In this document: positions 38,790-47,065 of the stretch, piece by piece | Position numbering within the stretch: the stretch's first letter is position 1 | Layout: each line of letters opens with the position of its first letter | NCBI RefSeq assembly: GCF_900095745.1 | Contig: NZ_FMIR01000017.1 | Span: 124,001-188,000, forward strand | From: Microbacterium oxydans | GTDB lineage: Bacteria; Actinomycetota; Actinomycetes; Actinomycetales; Microbacteriaceae | Direction of reading: 5' to 3' | DNA length: 64,000 nucleotides | Program-made: the position numbers and the translations under genes | Notes under the pieces: model-generated | The model's database searches: none | Told to the model about the DNA's origin: nothing | Seen by the model: the letters and a program-made list of their open reading frames with translations, nothing else

Positions 38790-39932
38790 CTATCGGATGA
38801 GAACTTCGCCGTCCGGCGGCTCGGTCTGGCGATTCTGGCGCGGGATCCACACCTGGCGGATGACGATGAGGATCGAGGCCGTCAGAGGGATCGCGACGAG
38901 CGCTCCGAGCAGCCCCAGCAGGGTGGCCCCGATCATCGCGCCGATGATCACCAGCACACCGGGAACGGCCGCCGCCTTCCCCATGATGCGCGGGGTCACG
39001 ACGTAGGCCTCCACCTGGATGTACACGAGGTAGGCGATCACGAAGACCAGGGCCGCCGTCGGGCTGACGAACAGCGTGGCGATGCCGCCGATGACAAGGA
39101 ACACCAGCGAGCCGATCATCGGCACCAGCGTCACGAAGAAGGCGACGATCGCCATCACCGCGGGTATCGACGAGCCGACCACGAGCTGGATCACGAAGAC
39201 GATGCCCGCGTTGATCGCAGACAGTGTGACGCCGCCGGCGACCACTCCCCCGACGGACTGCGTGATCTCATCGAGGACCCCGGCGAATCGGGCCCGCCGA
39301 TACAACGGCAGGAGGTTCGCGAGCGCCCCTTTGATGCTCTGCAGGGAGGAGACGAAGTACAGCGTGAGGACGGTGACCATCACGAAGCTCGAGACGGCCC
39401 CGATGACGCCGAATCCTGCTTTCAGCACCCCTCCGGAGATCGCGAGGAAGGAGGAGAACGTCGTGAGTGAGCGGATGCTGTCGGCGATGACCGCCGACAG
39501 GTCGACTCCGAGGTCGGCCTCCAACGCCCGATACCACTCGCTCTGCTGCATCGCGGCGATCGTCTCTGGTGCGGCCCCGATCGCCACGGCGATCTGGCGG
39601 ATGGTCGCCGGCATGAGAACCAGGAGGATCACCGCGACGATCCCCAGAAAAATGATCGCGACGATCGTCACGCCCGCCGCTCTGCTCATCCCCCGACGCT
39701 CGAGGGCGCGTACGGCCGGATCGAGTCCGAGTGCCAGGAACATGCCGAGGAAGATCGAGATCAGCACCGTCGAGATGCCGGCGATCGTCGCTGCGAGGGC
39801 GATCGCGAAGAGGACGCCGATGGCGATGGAGAAACCGGAGAGCAGCGGCTTCGCCGGCAGCACGAGCTGAATCCTGGAGCGTCGCCGCCCCCCGCCGTCT
39901 TCTGCGTCGTGCTCCTGCCGGTTCGCTTCCAC
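38790..39932 (-). CDS. AI-2E family transporter (first)
   Basis: A 380-residue integral membrane protein of the AI-2E (TqsA/PerM) exporter superfamily, whose members move small solutes and, in halophiles, exchange Na+ for H+. About eight hydrophobic segments are visible with the conserved PxIGG-like region and the C-terminal GALVAIPLTASILIVI. The start is set to GTG at 39932, because TAGCGT precedes it by seven bases; a longer open frame upstream lacks family features. It lies between the two SHOCT/DUF6325 pairs. Confidence 0.85.
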   Translation of the reverse strand: MEANRQEHDAEDGGGRRRSRIQLVLPAKPLLSGFSIAIGVLFAIALAATIAGISTVLISIFLGMFLALGLDPAVRALERRGMSRAAGVTIVAIIFLGIVAVILLVLMPATIRQIAVAIGAAPETIAAMQQSEWYRALEADLGVDLSAVIADSIRSLTTFSSFLAISGGVLKAGFGVIGAVSSFVMVTVLTLYFVSSLQSIKGALANLLPLYRRARFAGVLDEITQSVGGVVAGGVTLSAINAGIVFVIQLVVGSSIPAVMAIVAFFVTLVPMIGSLVFLVIGGIATLFVSPTAALVFVIAYLVYIQVEAYVVTPRIMGKAAAVPGVLVIIGAMIGATLLGLLGALVAIPLTASILIVIRQVWIPRQNRQTEPPDGEVLIR

Positions 39933-39945
39933 GAGGGGCACGCTA
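39933..39945 (-). promoter_or_regulatory. Leaderless -10 element for the first AI-2E gene
   Basis: On the minus strand TAGCGT (39945-39940), seven bases, GTG at 39932. The 175-bp interval to the divergent SHOCT gene must hold promoters for both directions. Confidence 0.4.
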
Positions 39946-40107
39946 CGCGGGGAGGCCGACGGAACCCCCGCCCCCTTCACCCGTTCGTGATGACCGTCGC
40001 GGCGCCGATCGACACGGGGTCGCCCGCTAGGGGTGAGCGGCTTTCCCACGCCGATGGTCGCGCTGTCACGATCACCGTACGCAGTAACTCAACGAAAGGG
40101 GTCCGAA

Positions 40108-40494
40108 GTGTCCATTTGGGAAAGCTTCTGGGACATCATCTGGTGGTTCTTCTGGGTCTTCGTGTTCATCTCCTACCTGATGGTGCTCTTCAACATCGTG
40201 GCCGACCTGTTCCGCGATCACGCTCTCAACGGGTGGTGGAAGGCCGTGTGGATCATCTTCCTCATCTTCGTCCCCTTCCTCACGGCGCTGGTCTACCTGA
40301 TCGCGCGCGGCAAGGGAATGGGCGAACGCAGCGTCTCGTCGTACCGGGAGCAGCAGCACGCTGCCGACTCCTACATCCGCAGCGTCGCCGGATCCAGTCC
40401 CAGCGATGAGATCGACAAGGCGTCGAAGCTCCTTGCCGCGGGGACCATCACTCCCGAGGAGTTCGCCGCCATCAAGACGCGCGCACTGAGCTGA
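40108..40494 (+). CDS. SHOCT-domain membrane protein (second)
   Basis: A 128-residue protein with two membrane segments (about 8-32 and 46-68) separated by a polar loop (DLFRDHALNGWWK), resembling the PLDc_N type anchor, followed by a linker and a C-terminal SHOCT domain (EIDKASKLLAAGTITPEEFA). Start is GTG at 40108 with AAAGGGG six bases upstream. Together with the DUF6325 gene 22 bases later, it mirrors the pair on the minus strand, with the gene order swapped. Confidence 0.8.
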   Translation: MSIWESFWDIIWWFFWVFVFISYLMVLFNIVADLFRDHALNGWWKAVWIIFLIFVPFLTALVYLIARGKGMGERSVSSYREQQHAADSYIRSVAGSSPSDEIDKASKLLAAGTITPEEFAAIKTRALS

Positions 40495-40516
40495 CATCGT
40501 GGCTGAGGTGGTCGAC

Positions 40517-40942
40517 ATGACTCTGGAGGCGCTCGGCGACGTCGAATTCGTCGTCGTGCGCCTGGAGGACGACCGCCTCAGCCCCGATATCCTCGAGGCC
40601 CTGCTCCGGCAGGTCGAGAGCGGCGCCATCCGCCTCTTGGACTTCCTTCTCATCCAGCGGCTCGATGTGGAGGACTGGCGCCTCATCGAGATCGACGCCG
40701 ATGAGTTCACCCTCGCCGGTCTCGGGCTGGACACCCCGGGCCTCGTCTGCGAAGAGGACGCCCGTCACTTCGCTTCGGGTCTTCCGATCGGGTCGCTCGC
40801 GGCGCTCATCCTCGTCGAGCCGACGTGGAGCGAGCGATTCTCCCGCGATGTCGATCGGCGGGGTGATCGCATCCTCGCGACCCAGCCGATCCCTGCGGCG
40901 ATCGCGAACGCCGTCCTCGCATCGGCACTGCACCAAGATTGA
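40517..40942 (+). CDS. DUF6325-family protein (second)
   Basis: A 141-residue soluble DUF6325 protein. It aligns end to end with the copy at 38268-38702 (shared SGAIRLLDFLLI block), although most other positions differ, so the duplication is old. The start is ATG at 40517, because GAGGTGG lies upstream and it matches the start of the paralogue; a GTG at 40499 is less likely. It follows the SHOCT gene by 22 bases. Confidence 0.8.
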   Translation: MTLEALGDVEFVVVRLEDDRLSPDILEALLRQVESGAIRLLDFLLIQRLDVEDWRLIEIDADEFTLAGLGLDTPGLVCEEDARHFASGLPIGSLAALILVEPTWSERFSRDVDRRGDRILATQPIPAAIANAVLASALHQD

Positions 40943-40976
40943 CGCCACCCCCGAATGAGCGACCGCCCTCCGCGGG

Positions 40977-43523
40977 TCAGACCGTCGTCCGCACAGCCTC
41001 TCGACGAGAGGAGACACCGAGCTTGCGGTAGATGGCGCGCTGGTGGGTCTTCACCGTGTTGATCGACACGGCCAGCTCCCCTGCGATCTCGTGCAGTGTG
41101 CGTGCCGTCTGCAATTGCTGGAACACATCGCGCTCTCGCTCCGAGAGTGTCTCCACCAGCGAGCCGGCGGCATCGTTGGCGAGGCACCGGCCGATGAAGT
41201 CCTCGAACTGCGTACCGAAGTGCACGTGCTCGCCCAGCAGCTTGCGCACCGCCGCCTCGCGAGGCCCGAACGGCAGCCGGATGTTCTCGCCGGACGCGAC
41301 CGCGACGGCCGCTTCGCACAGCTCGTGAGCCTCGTCGTGGTGCCCGGCATGGCGACGCAGGACCGCGGCGGTGATCAGCGTCGCGGACTTCACATACGAC
41401 ACCTCGCCGAAAGCCCGCAGTGATCTCAGCATCTCCAGTGCCGCCGGGTAGTCGCCGGCGCGGCGCAGCAGCCCGGCGAGCGCGACGTTCACGACGGGCA
41501 GATCCGGGCAGTGGATGTACTTCCTGGCGATCCGCATCGCCCGATCATGCCGACCGACCGCCTCTTCCAGCAGGGCGACGGACGACTCGCGGAACGCCGG
41601 CCACGAGACGCCGTGGACGACCTCGAGCGGGATCTCCTGAACGCCGATCGCCGCACGACGGCATGCCGGGACATCACCGGTCTCGGCCGCGGTGTACGCG
41701 ATCATCATCCGCGCCACGCCCGTGAAGGAGCGGTCGGAGCTTCCGTTGGAGATCACCGCCCCGAACGCCCGGGTCGCCTCGTCGAACTCGCCCGACCAGT
41801 ACGCGACGTACCCGGCGGCGGCCGCCGCGCTTCCTCCGGCATAGGTGCTCCAGGGAAGGCTCACATCCTCCTCGTCCTGTGCTGCCGCAAGCGATGCGCG
41901 CGCGTCGATGAAGCGTCCGGCCCAGGTCTGCCCGAATGCCAGGTGCCCGAGCGACCGTTTCGCGAGTTCGCGGTCATCGGAGCTCTGTGCCTCCCTGGCG
42001 GCGGCCGAGAAGTACTCGAGCGGGATCATCGGATTGCCGCGGTGCCGGATCTCGGTCCACCCGAGGAGGTAGTTGAGGGCCGCGCGATCTCCGAGCTCGG
42101 TCGAATCCGCGTCGAGCAGCATCCGGCGCACCTTCGCACTCGCCTCGGCGACCGCGTCGCGCTCGTCGGCGATGAACAGACGCGCGATCTGCAGTACGGC
42201 GGGCTCAGTCCCGTTCCCTGTCCGTCCGATCGTCGCCTCTGCACGCCGGAAGAGCTCGCGCGCGACGCGGTGGTCGCCGAGCACATCGCTCGCACAGGCA
42301 CGGACGAGGAGCACCTGAGCATCGTCGGGTGTGCGTCGCAGCATCTCGGTCGCGGTGCGCTCGACCTCTGCTGCGCGGGCGCCGACCACGAGCCCGAGCC
42401 AGCGGTGCAGCAGGGTCTTCCTCGCGGTATCCGAATCCCCCGCGCGGAGGGAGTGCGCGATCGAGGCGGTGGGATCCGTCGCCTCGAGTGCGATGGCGGC
42501 ACGACGGTGGCAGGCCGCTGCCCGGGCGGTGTCGAGCGCGACGATGTCGGCACACTGCTTGGCGAACGAGGCGTGCCATCGGTAGACGACGCCGTGCGGA
42601 CCCTCGAACCGATCGAGGAACAGGCCGAGCCGCACGCAGGTCTCCAGCAGCTCCGCGGCATCCTGACGAGCGGTCACGGCGGCAGCGAGTTCCGGAGTCA
42701 GCTCGCCGCAGACGCTGCCGTCGAGCACGAAGTCGGCGATGTCGGGGGGCAGCGCTGCCAGCACATGCTCGCGCACGTAGGTCCCGAGGAAGCTCGACGC
42801 GCTCTGCGCGCGGGAGTCCGGCCGCGCTCCGCCGATCATCAGGAGCCGGACGGCGATCGGCCATCCCCGAGACTCTGCGAAGATCGTGTCGGCGGCGAGC
42901 CCGCTCGCTCCCGCCTTGTGGAGCAGGGTCACCTCCGGGGCGGTGAAGCTGAGGGTCTCCGCTCCGACGAACGAATCGGGATGCGTGATCCGATGCCGGG
43001 AGAGGGTGACCTCGAGCAGCGTCGTGCCGACCAGCACCACCCTCAGATTCTCCGGTGCCTGCTCGGCGAGCATCCCGAGGAGCCCGCTGCGCCAGCACTC
43101 CCCTGCGCGGTGCGCGTCGTCGACGATCAGGTGCACGGGGGCGTCGAGAGCGTCGAGGGCGCCGCAGATCTCCTGGTAGGCGTGCTCGGGGTCATCCAGA
43201 TCGCGCGCGAGTGCGAGGGGATGCCCCGCACGTTCGGCACCGGCGAGCAGCGCATGCACGACGCCCTGCGTCAGACGCGAAGGGTCGGAGTCGAAGGAGC
43301 TGAGGCCGAGCCAGGCGACCTGCTCGAGCCCCGACGCCCAGTCGGAAACCGCGGTCGTCTTGCCGAAACCGCTCGGCGCGCTGATGACCGTCAGTGGGTC
43401 GATCGCCACTGCATCGGCGATCGCGGTGCTCACCCGTTCACGGCGGATGGCACCCGGTTGGGGCCCCGGTGGGCGGAAGCGCACTGTGGGTCCCGGCGTC
43501 GTCGATCGTACGGGGGGCGACAT
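40977..43523 (-). CDS. LAL-type LuxR-family regulator (first)
   Basis: An 848-residue large ATP-binding LuxR regulator of the MalT type. Order: P-loop ATPase with Walker A SAPSGFGKTT (48-57) and Walker B HLIVDDAH, a winged-helix region, a long helical TPR-like sensor domain (about 330-770), and a C-terminal LuxR helix-turn-helix (LSERERDVFQQLQ, INTVKTHQRAIYRKLGVSS). Such proteins activate transcription when a small molecule and ATP bind. The start is ATG at 43523, leaderless, with a clear promoter in front. A second, different LAL gene lies 9 kb away. Confidence 0.92.
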   Translation of the reverse strand: MSPPVRSTTPGPTVRFRPPGPQPGAIRRERVSTAIADAVAIDPLTVISAPSGFGKTTAVSDWASGLEQVAWLGLSSFDSDPSRLTQGVVHALLAGAERAGHPLALARDLDDPEHAYQEICGALDALDAPVHLIVDDAHRAGECWRSGLLGMLAEQAPENLRVVLVGTTLLEVTLSRHRITHPDSFVGAETLSFTAPEVTLLHKAGASGLAADTIFAESRGWPIAVRLLMIGGARPDSRAQSASSFLGTYVREHVLAALPPDIADFVLDGSVCGELTPELAAAVTARQDAAELLETCVRLGLFLDRFEGPHGVVYRWHASFAKQCADIVALDTARAAACHRRAAIALEATDPTASIAHSLRAGDSDTARKTLLHRWLGLVVGARAAEVERTATEMLRRTPDDAQVLLVRACASDVLGDHRVARELFRRAEATIGRTGNGTEPAVLQIARLFIADERDAVAEASAKVRRMLLDADSTELGDRAALNYLLGWTEIRHRGNPMIPLEYFSAAAREAQSSDDRELAKRSLGHLAFGQTWAGRFIDARASLAAAQDEEDVSLPWSTYAGGSAAAAAGYVAYWSGEFDEATRAFGAVISNGSSDRSFTGVARMMIAYTAAETGDVPACRRAAIGVQEIPLEVVHGVSWPAFRESSVALLEEAVGRHDRAMRIARKYIHCPDLPVVNVALAGLLRRAGDYPAALEMLRSLRAFGEVSYVKSATLITAAVLRRHAGHHDEAHELCEAAVAVASGENIRLPFGPREAAVRKLLGEHVHFGTQFEDFIGRCLANDAAGSLVETLSERERDVFQQLQTARTLHEIAGELAVSINTVKTHQRAIYRKLGVSSRREAVRTTV

Positions 43524-43530
43524 GGCACCA

Positions 43531-43560
43531 AAGCTAGTGGCGTCGACGACCCGCTCTCAA
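43531..43560 (-). promoter_or_regulatory. Promoter of the first LAL regulator
   Basis: On the minus strand, -35 TTGAGA (43560-43555), an 18-base spacer, -10 TAGCTT (43536-43531), seven bases, then the ATG at 43523. This is one of the clearest promoters in the window and predicts a leaderless transcript. Confidence 0.6.
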
Positions 43561-43581
43561 GGGCATCCTCCGGGTGATCTT

Positions 43582-44649
43582 TCAGTCCTCCCCACCCTTC
43601 CTCGCATCACGCTTGAGCGCATCGGCGGTGCGAATGAACAGGATGATCCAGGTGAAAACCACGGTTCCCGCTACCAGCTCGACCGCCGTCAGGGTGTAAT
43701 AGCCGACGGCGAAGAACACCGAGAGCAGCAGGATGAGCAGCGTGAAGACGTATCCGACGAGCAGGAATGTACGAGAGACGCCGGGCACCCACCGGCGGAC
43801 GGCGATGATGAGCACCGCGTAAGCCACCACCATTCCGGAAGCCACACCGGTGTGCAGGGCGAAGTGCTCGTCGACGGGGAACACCCCCACGAGACCGAGG
43901 AAGATGCCGACGATCACGAGGCACGTGCGCACCGAGGCCGCCCCGCGGGGGTGGGTCGTCGGGATTCCCTTCGTCGCGTAACGGGCGAGGGTCGTCACGA
44001 GGATCCCCGCGACGATCAGGGTCAGGTTGAAAGCACGGGCGGAGAGGTCGTCGGTCATGCCGAGGGCGCTCAGATTCTCCTTCCACCACTGCGGGTCGCT
44101 CGCCGTGAGCATGCTCGCCAGCACCCCGAGCACGAGGAACACGGCGAGCACGGTCGCCAGCAGCTGCAGGTCGAGGTGCGTGGCGGAGTAGTAGGTCACG
44201 TACGCGGTCAGGGCCGCTGCGGCACCGGCCAACATGAGCACGGGCACCGGGTACACGACGGCCCCGATGAGACCCGCCTCGACGATCGTGGCTGCCAGGG
44301 TCCACCCGAGCAGGGCGATGATGGCGTGGGCGAAGGCGAAGGCGGCGATGTCGACGATGTCGAGCACGCCGAGCCTTTTCCGATTGGCGGGATCGGCCGC
44401 GATCACGCGTCCCAGGACGAAGACGACGATCGCCGTCACCGCCGACATCAGCGCCGCGAACTGTCCGAGCGAGTCGGGACCCGCGATGGGCGCGGCGTGC
44501 AGCCGGAAGACGGGCAGTGCGACGAGCGCTGCGAGGATGAACGCGAAGATCGAGACCTGAAGCCCGATGGCCTCGCGAGCACGCTCGCGTGTGGCCCCGC
44601 GCGAGCGGGCCTCCGTGAGGAGGTCGTGTCCTGATGGCGTCGACGACAT
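43582..44649 (-). CDS. DUF998-like multi-pass membrane protein
   Basis: A 355-residue integral membrane protein with about ten hydrophobic segments. A segment ENLSALGMTDDLSARAFN followed by LTLIVAGIL resembles the signature of DUF998 proteins, which have no known function. No catalytic residues are recognised. Start ATG with AAGGAG nine bases upstream. It ends 58 bp before the start side of the first LAL gene and reads the same way, so a shared function is possible but not shown. Confidence 0.6.
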   Translation of the reverse strand: MSSTPSGHDLLTEARSRGATRERAREAIGLQVSIFAFILAALVALPVFRLHAAPIAGPDSLGQFAALMSAVTAIVVFVLGRVIAADPANRKRLGVLDIVDIAAFAFAHAIIALLGWTLAATIVEAGLIGAVVYPVPVLMLAGAAAALTAYVTYYSATHLDLQLLATVLAVFLVLGVLASMLTASDPQWWKENLSALGMTDDLSARAFNLTLIVAGILVTTLARYATKGIPTTHPRGAASVRTCLVIVGIFLGLVGVFPVDEHFALHTGVASGMVVAYAVLIIAVRRWVPGVSRTFLLVGYVFTLLILLLSVFFAVGYYTLTAVELVAGTVVFTWIILFIRTADALKRDARKGGED

Positions 44650-44837
44650 GCGCTCAGTCTCCTTCTCCGCTGCACCACCGGCGAGAGCGGCTCATCCCTT
44701 CGGGGCGATGCGGCTCCGTGAAGCGTGCTTCGATGGACTCCCCGAGCGGGCCGTCGTGCCCTGCGGCGCGCGTGACGCGCGGTGCTCACCCGCTGAGGAT
44801 GAGTGTCGTGGGCACCGGGGAGTAGCGTCGCGCATGC

Positions 44838-45722
44838 TTGTCGGATGAGGTCGAGGAGCCGGAGCCGGACGCCGAGCGGACGGCGATCGTGACGCTGGGC
44901 GATCTGTTCCCGGAGGGCCTGTCGGGGTGGCAGATCGTGCTCGCGCTGCTGTCGGTACTCGTCGGCTGGCTGCTGTCGCGGCTCGCTCGCAAGGGCGTGC
45001 TGAAGTTGGCGGCGCGGACCCCGGGGATCTCCGACTCCGTGTCACAGTTGGCTGCGCGCTTCACGCAGTACGGTCTGCTCCTGGTCGGGATCGGAGTCGG
45101 GCTGGCGTTCCTCGGGGCGAACGTGCAGCCGCTGCTCGCGATGACGGTGATCGCCGCGATCGTCCTGGTGCTGGTGCTGCGCGGTGTCGCGGACAACTTC
45201 GCGGCCGGTGTCCTGATCCAGTCCCGCCAGTCGGTGAAGATCGGCGAGGAGATCGGCATCGACGGCCCCGACGGGGTGATCCGAGGCACCGTGCAGGAGC
45301 TCAACGGTCGCTCGGTCATCCTCACGACGGTCGACGGCCGCACGGTGCACGTGCCGAACGCCGCGCTGCTCACCGGGGTCCTGGTGAACGACTCACGTCA
45401 CGGCGCGCGCCGGAGCGACGTCGACATCCGCATCGCGCGGTCGGCTGGGCTCGACCTGGACGAGGTGATCACGACCATCACGGATGCGGCGAGCGGTGTC
45501 GACGGCGTGCACGCACGAGAGCATCCGAACGTGCGCATCGCCGCGATCTCACCCACTCGCTGGACGCTCACCCTCCAGATCTGGCACCACCCGCTGCACG
45601 GCAGCGCGGTGGTCTCCGACACCGTTCGCGGAGTCGCCGAGGCGATCGAGGCGGTCGGGTTGCAGGCCGTAGTCACTCCTCAGCGGGGTGTGCCGCCCCT
45701 CGTGACACCGGAGCCGTTCTGA
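44838..45722 (+). CDS. MscS-type mechanosensitive channel
   Basis: A 294-residue small-conductance mechanosensitive channel protein. Three membrane segments are visible; the pore-lining TM3 region is VLVLRGVADNFAAGVLI, and the cytoplasmic beta domain begins at SVKIGEEIGIDG. These channels release solutes during osmotic downshock. The start is TTG at 44838, nine bases after TAGCGT; no ribosome site is seen, and GTG at 44889 is possible. Downstream on the same strand are an AI-2E gene and the sulfate cluster. Confidence 0.87.
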   Translation: MSDEVEEPEPDAERTAIVTLGDLFPEGLSGWQIVLALLSVLVGWLLSRLARKGVLKLAARTPGISDSVSQLAARFTQYGLLLVGIGVGLAFLGANVQPLLAMTVIAAIVLVLVLRGVADNFAAGVLIQSRQSVKIGEEIGIDGPDGVIRGTVQELNGRSVILTTVDGRTVHVPNAALLTGVLVNDSRHGARRSDVDIRIARSAGLDLDEVITTITDAASGVDGVHAREHPNVRIAAISPTRWTLTLQIWHHPLHGSAVVSDTVRGVAEAIEAVGLQAVVTPQRGVPPLVTPEPF

Positions 45723-45781
45723 GCGCCCGGGCCACCGGTTCGCCGTCCGCGAGGCGACCGGGCGCCGATCCGACCGGGGGC

Positions 45782-45793
45782 TACGCTGGCCGC
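45782..45793 (+). promoter_or_regulatory. Leaderless -10 element for the second AI-2E gene
   Basis: TACGCT (45782-45787), six bases, then GTG at 45794. A downstream ATG at 45797 is nine bases away, so the GTG fits better. Confidence 0.45.
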
Positions 45794-46936
45794 GTGATGA
45801 CCTCGCCTGCGCCCGAGCCCGCCACCGACCGCTCGCTCTCCCCCAGCCTGCGCGTGCTTCTTCTGCTCGCGGCGAGCGTGGTGACGCTGGCCGGTGTTTA
45901 TCTCGCGCGCGATCTGTTCGGACCGATCGCCCTCGCCATCGTGATCGTGGTCATCTGCGAGCCGCTCCGCCGCCCGCTCGATCGGCGCGGTTGGCCGCAG
46001 TGGGCGAGCACGACCGCGGTGATCGTCGTCGCGTATCTGATACTGCTGGCGATGGGCGCACTGCTCTGGCTCGCCGGAACGCAGTTCGCCCGGCTCATCG
46101 GCGACCTGGTGTCGCAGGGCGGTCTGGAGAACACCGCCGCGGAGTTGGTGGGATGGTTGCAGACGCTCGGCTTGGATGAGGAGGCCTCGGATGCCGCGGC
46201 CTCGATCCTCGATCCGGAGACGCTGCTCGGCGTTGCGCGCAGCATCGGAGGCACCGTCCTCAGCGTCGCGACGGCCCTGTTCTTCGTCTGCGCCTACATC
46301 ATCTTCATGGCGATCGATGCGGCACGCTACGGTCGTGCACCGGCTCTGTTCGGCGCGACCAAGGGCGCCGTGCTCGCGCGGATCTCGCATCTCAACTCCG
46401 GCGTCCGGCGCTATTACATCGTCAATGCCACGTTCGGCGCGATCGTCGCGGTCATCGACGGCCTGGCTCTGTGGTGGATGGGCATCCCGGCTCCGGTGGT
46501 CTGGGCGATCCTCGCTTTCGTCACGAACTTCATCCCGAACGTCGGCTTCGTCGTCGGGCTCGTCCCCCCGGCGATCCTCGCCTTCGTGGTCGGCGGCTGG
46601 CCGCTTCTGCTCGGCGTCATCGTGGTCTACAGCGTCGTCAACGTGGTGCTCCAGGTGCTCGTGCAGCCGAAGTTCGTCAGCGACGCCGTCGACCTCAGCC
46701 TCACGCTGAGCTTCTTCTCGGTCATCTTCTGGACGTTCATCATCGGGCCGCTCGGCGCGATCCTCTCCATCCCCCTCACGCTGCTCGCACGCGCTCTCGT
46801 CTTCGAGGGAGACCCCGAGGCGACGTGGGTGCGCTGGCTTTCGGGAGACCGCACAGCCGTACCTCCGGAACCTGAGCCCGAGCAGCTTCCCGTCGTGCGC
46901 ACGCGACGCCGGCGCCGTGGGGGCCGCCGTGCCTGA
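45794..46936 (+). CDS. AI-2E family transporter (second)
   Basis: A 380-residue AI-2E/PerM-type membrane protein with about eight hydrophobic segments, the FIPNVGFVVGLVPPAILAF region, and the family C-terminus GPLGAILSIPLTLLARAL. It ends in a basic tail (RTRRRRRGGRRA). Only distantly similar to the copy at 38790-39932. Start GTG at 45794, leaderless; an in-frame frame extends far upstream through the MscS gene but does not code. The solute is unknown. Confidence 0.85.
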   Translation: MMTSPAPEPATDRSLSPSLRVLLLLAASVVTLAGVYLARDLFGPIALAIVIVVICEPLRRPLDRRGWPQWASTTAVIVVAYLILLAMGALLWLAGTQFARLIGDLVSQGGLENTAAELVGWLQTLGLDEEASDAAASILDPETLLGVARSIGGTVLSVATALFFVCAYIIFMAIDAARYGRAPALFGATKGAVLARISHLNSGVRRYYIVNATFGAIVAVIDGLALWWMGIPAPVVWAILAFVTNFIPNVGFVVGLVPPAILAFVVGGWPLLLGVIVVYSVVNVVLQVLVQPKFVSDAVDLSLTLSFFSVIFWTFIIGPLGAILSIPLTLLARALVFEGDPEATWVRWLSGDRTAVPPEPEPEQLPVVRTRRRRRGGRRA

Positions 46937-47065
46937 CAGGAGGCCAGCCGTGATCGCCGTAAATCACCCGGAGGAGGTTGCGCCCGAGACGTGGGCGCAG
47001 CGACCCACGCGGTGGGATCGTGAACGCGAACGCGCTCGTTCGGGGCGCTCCCGAAGGGAGACGAT

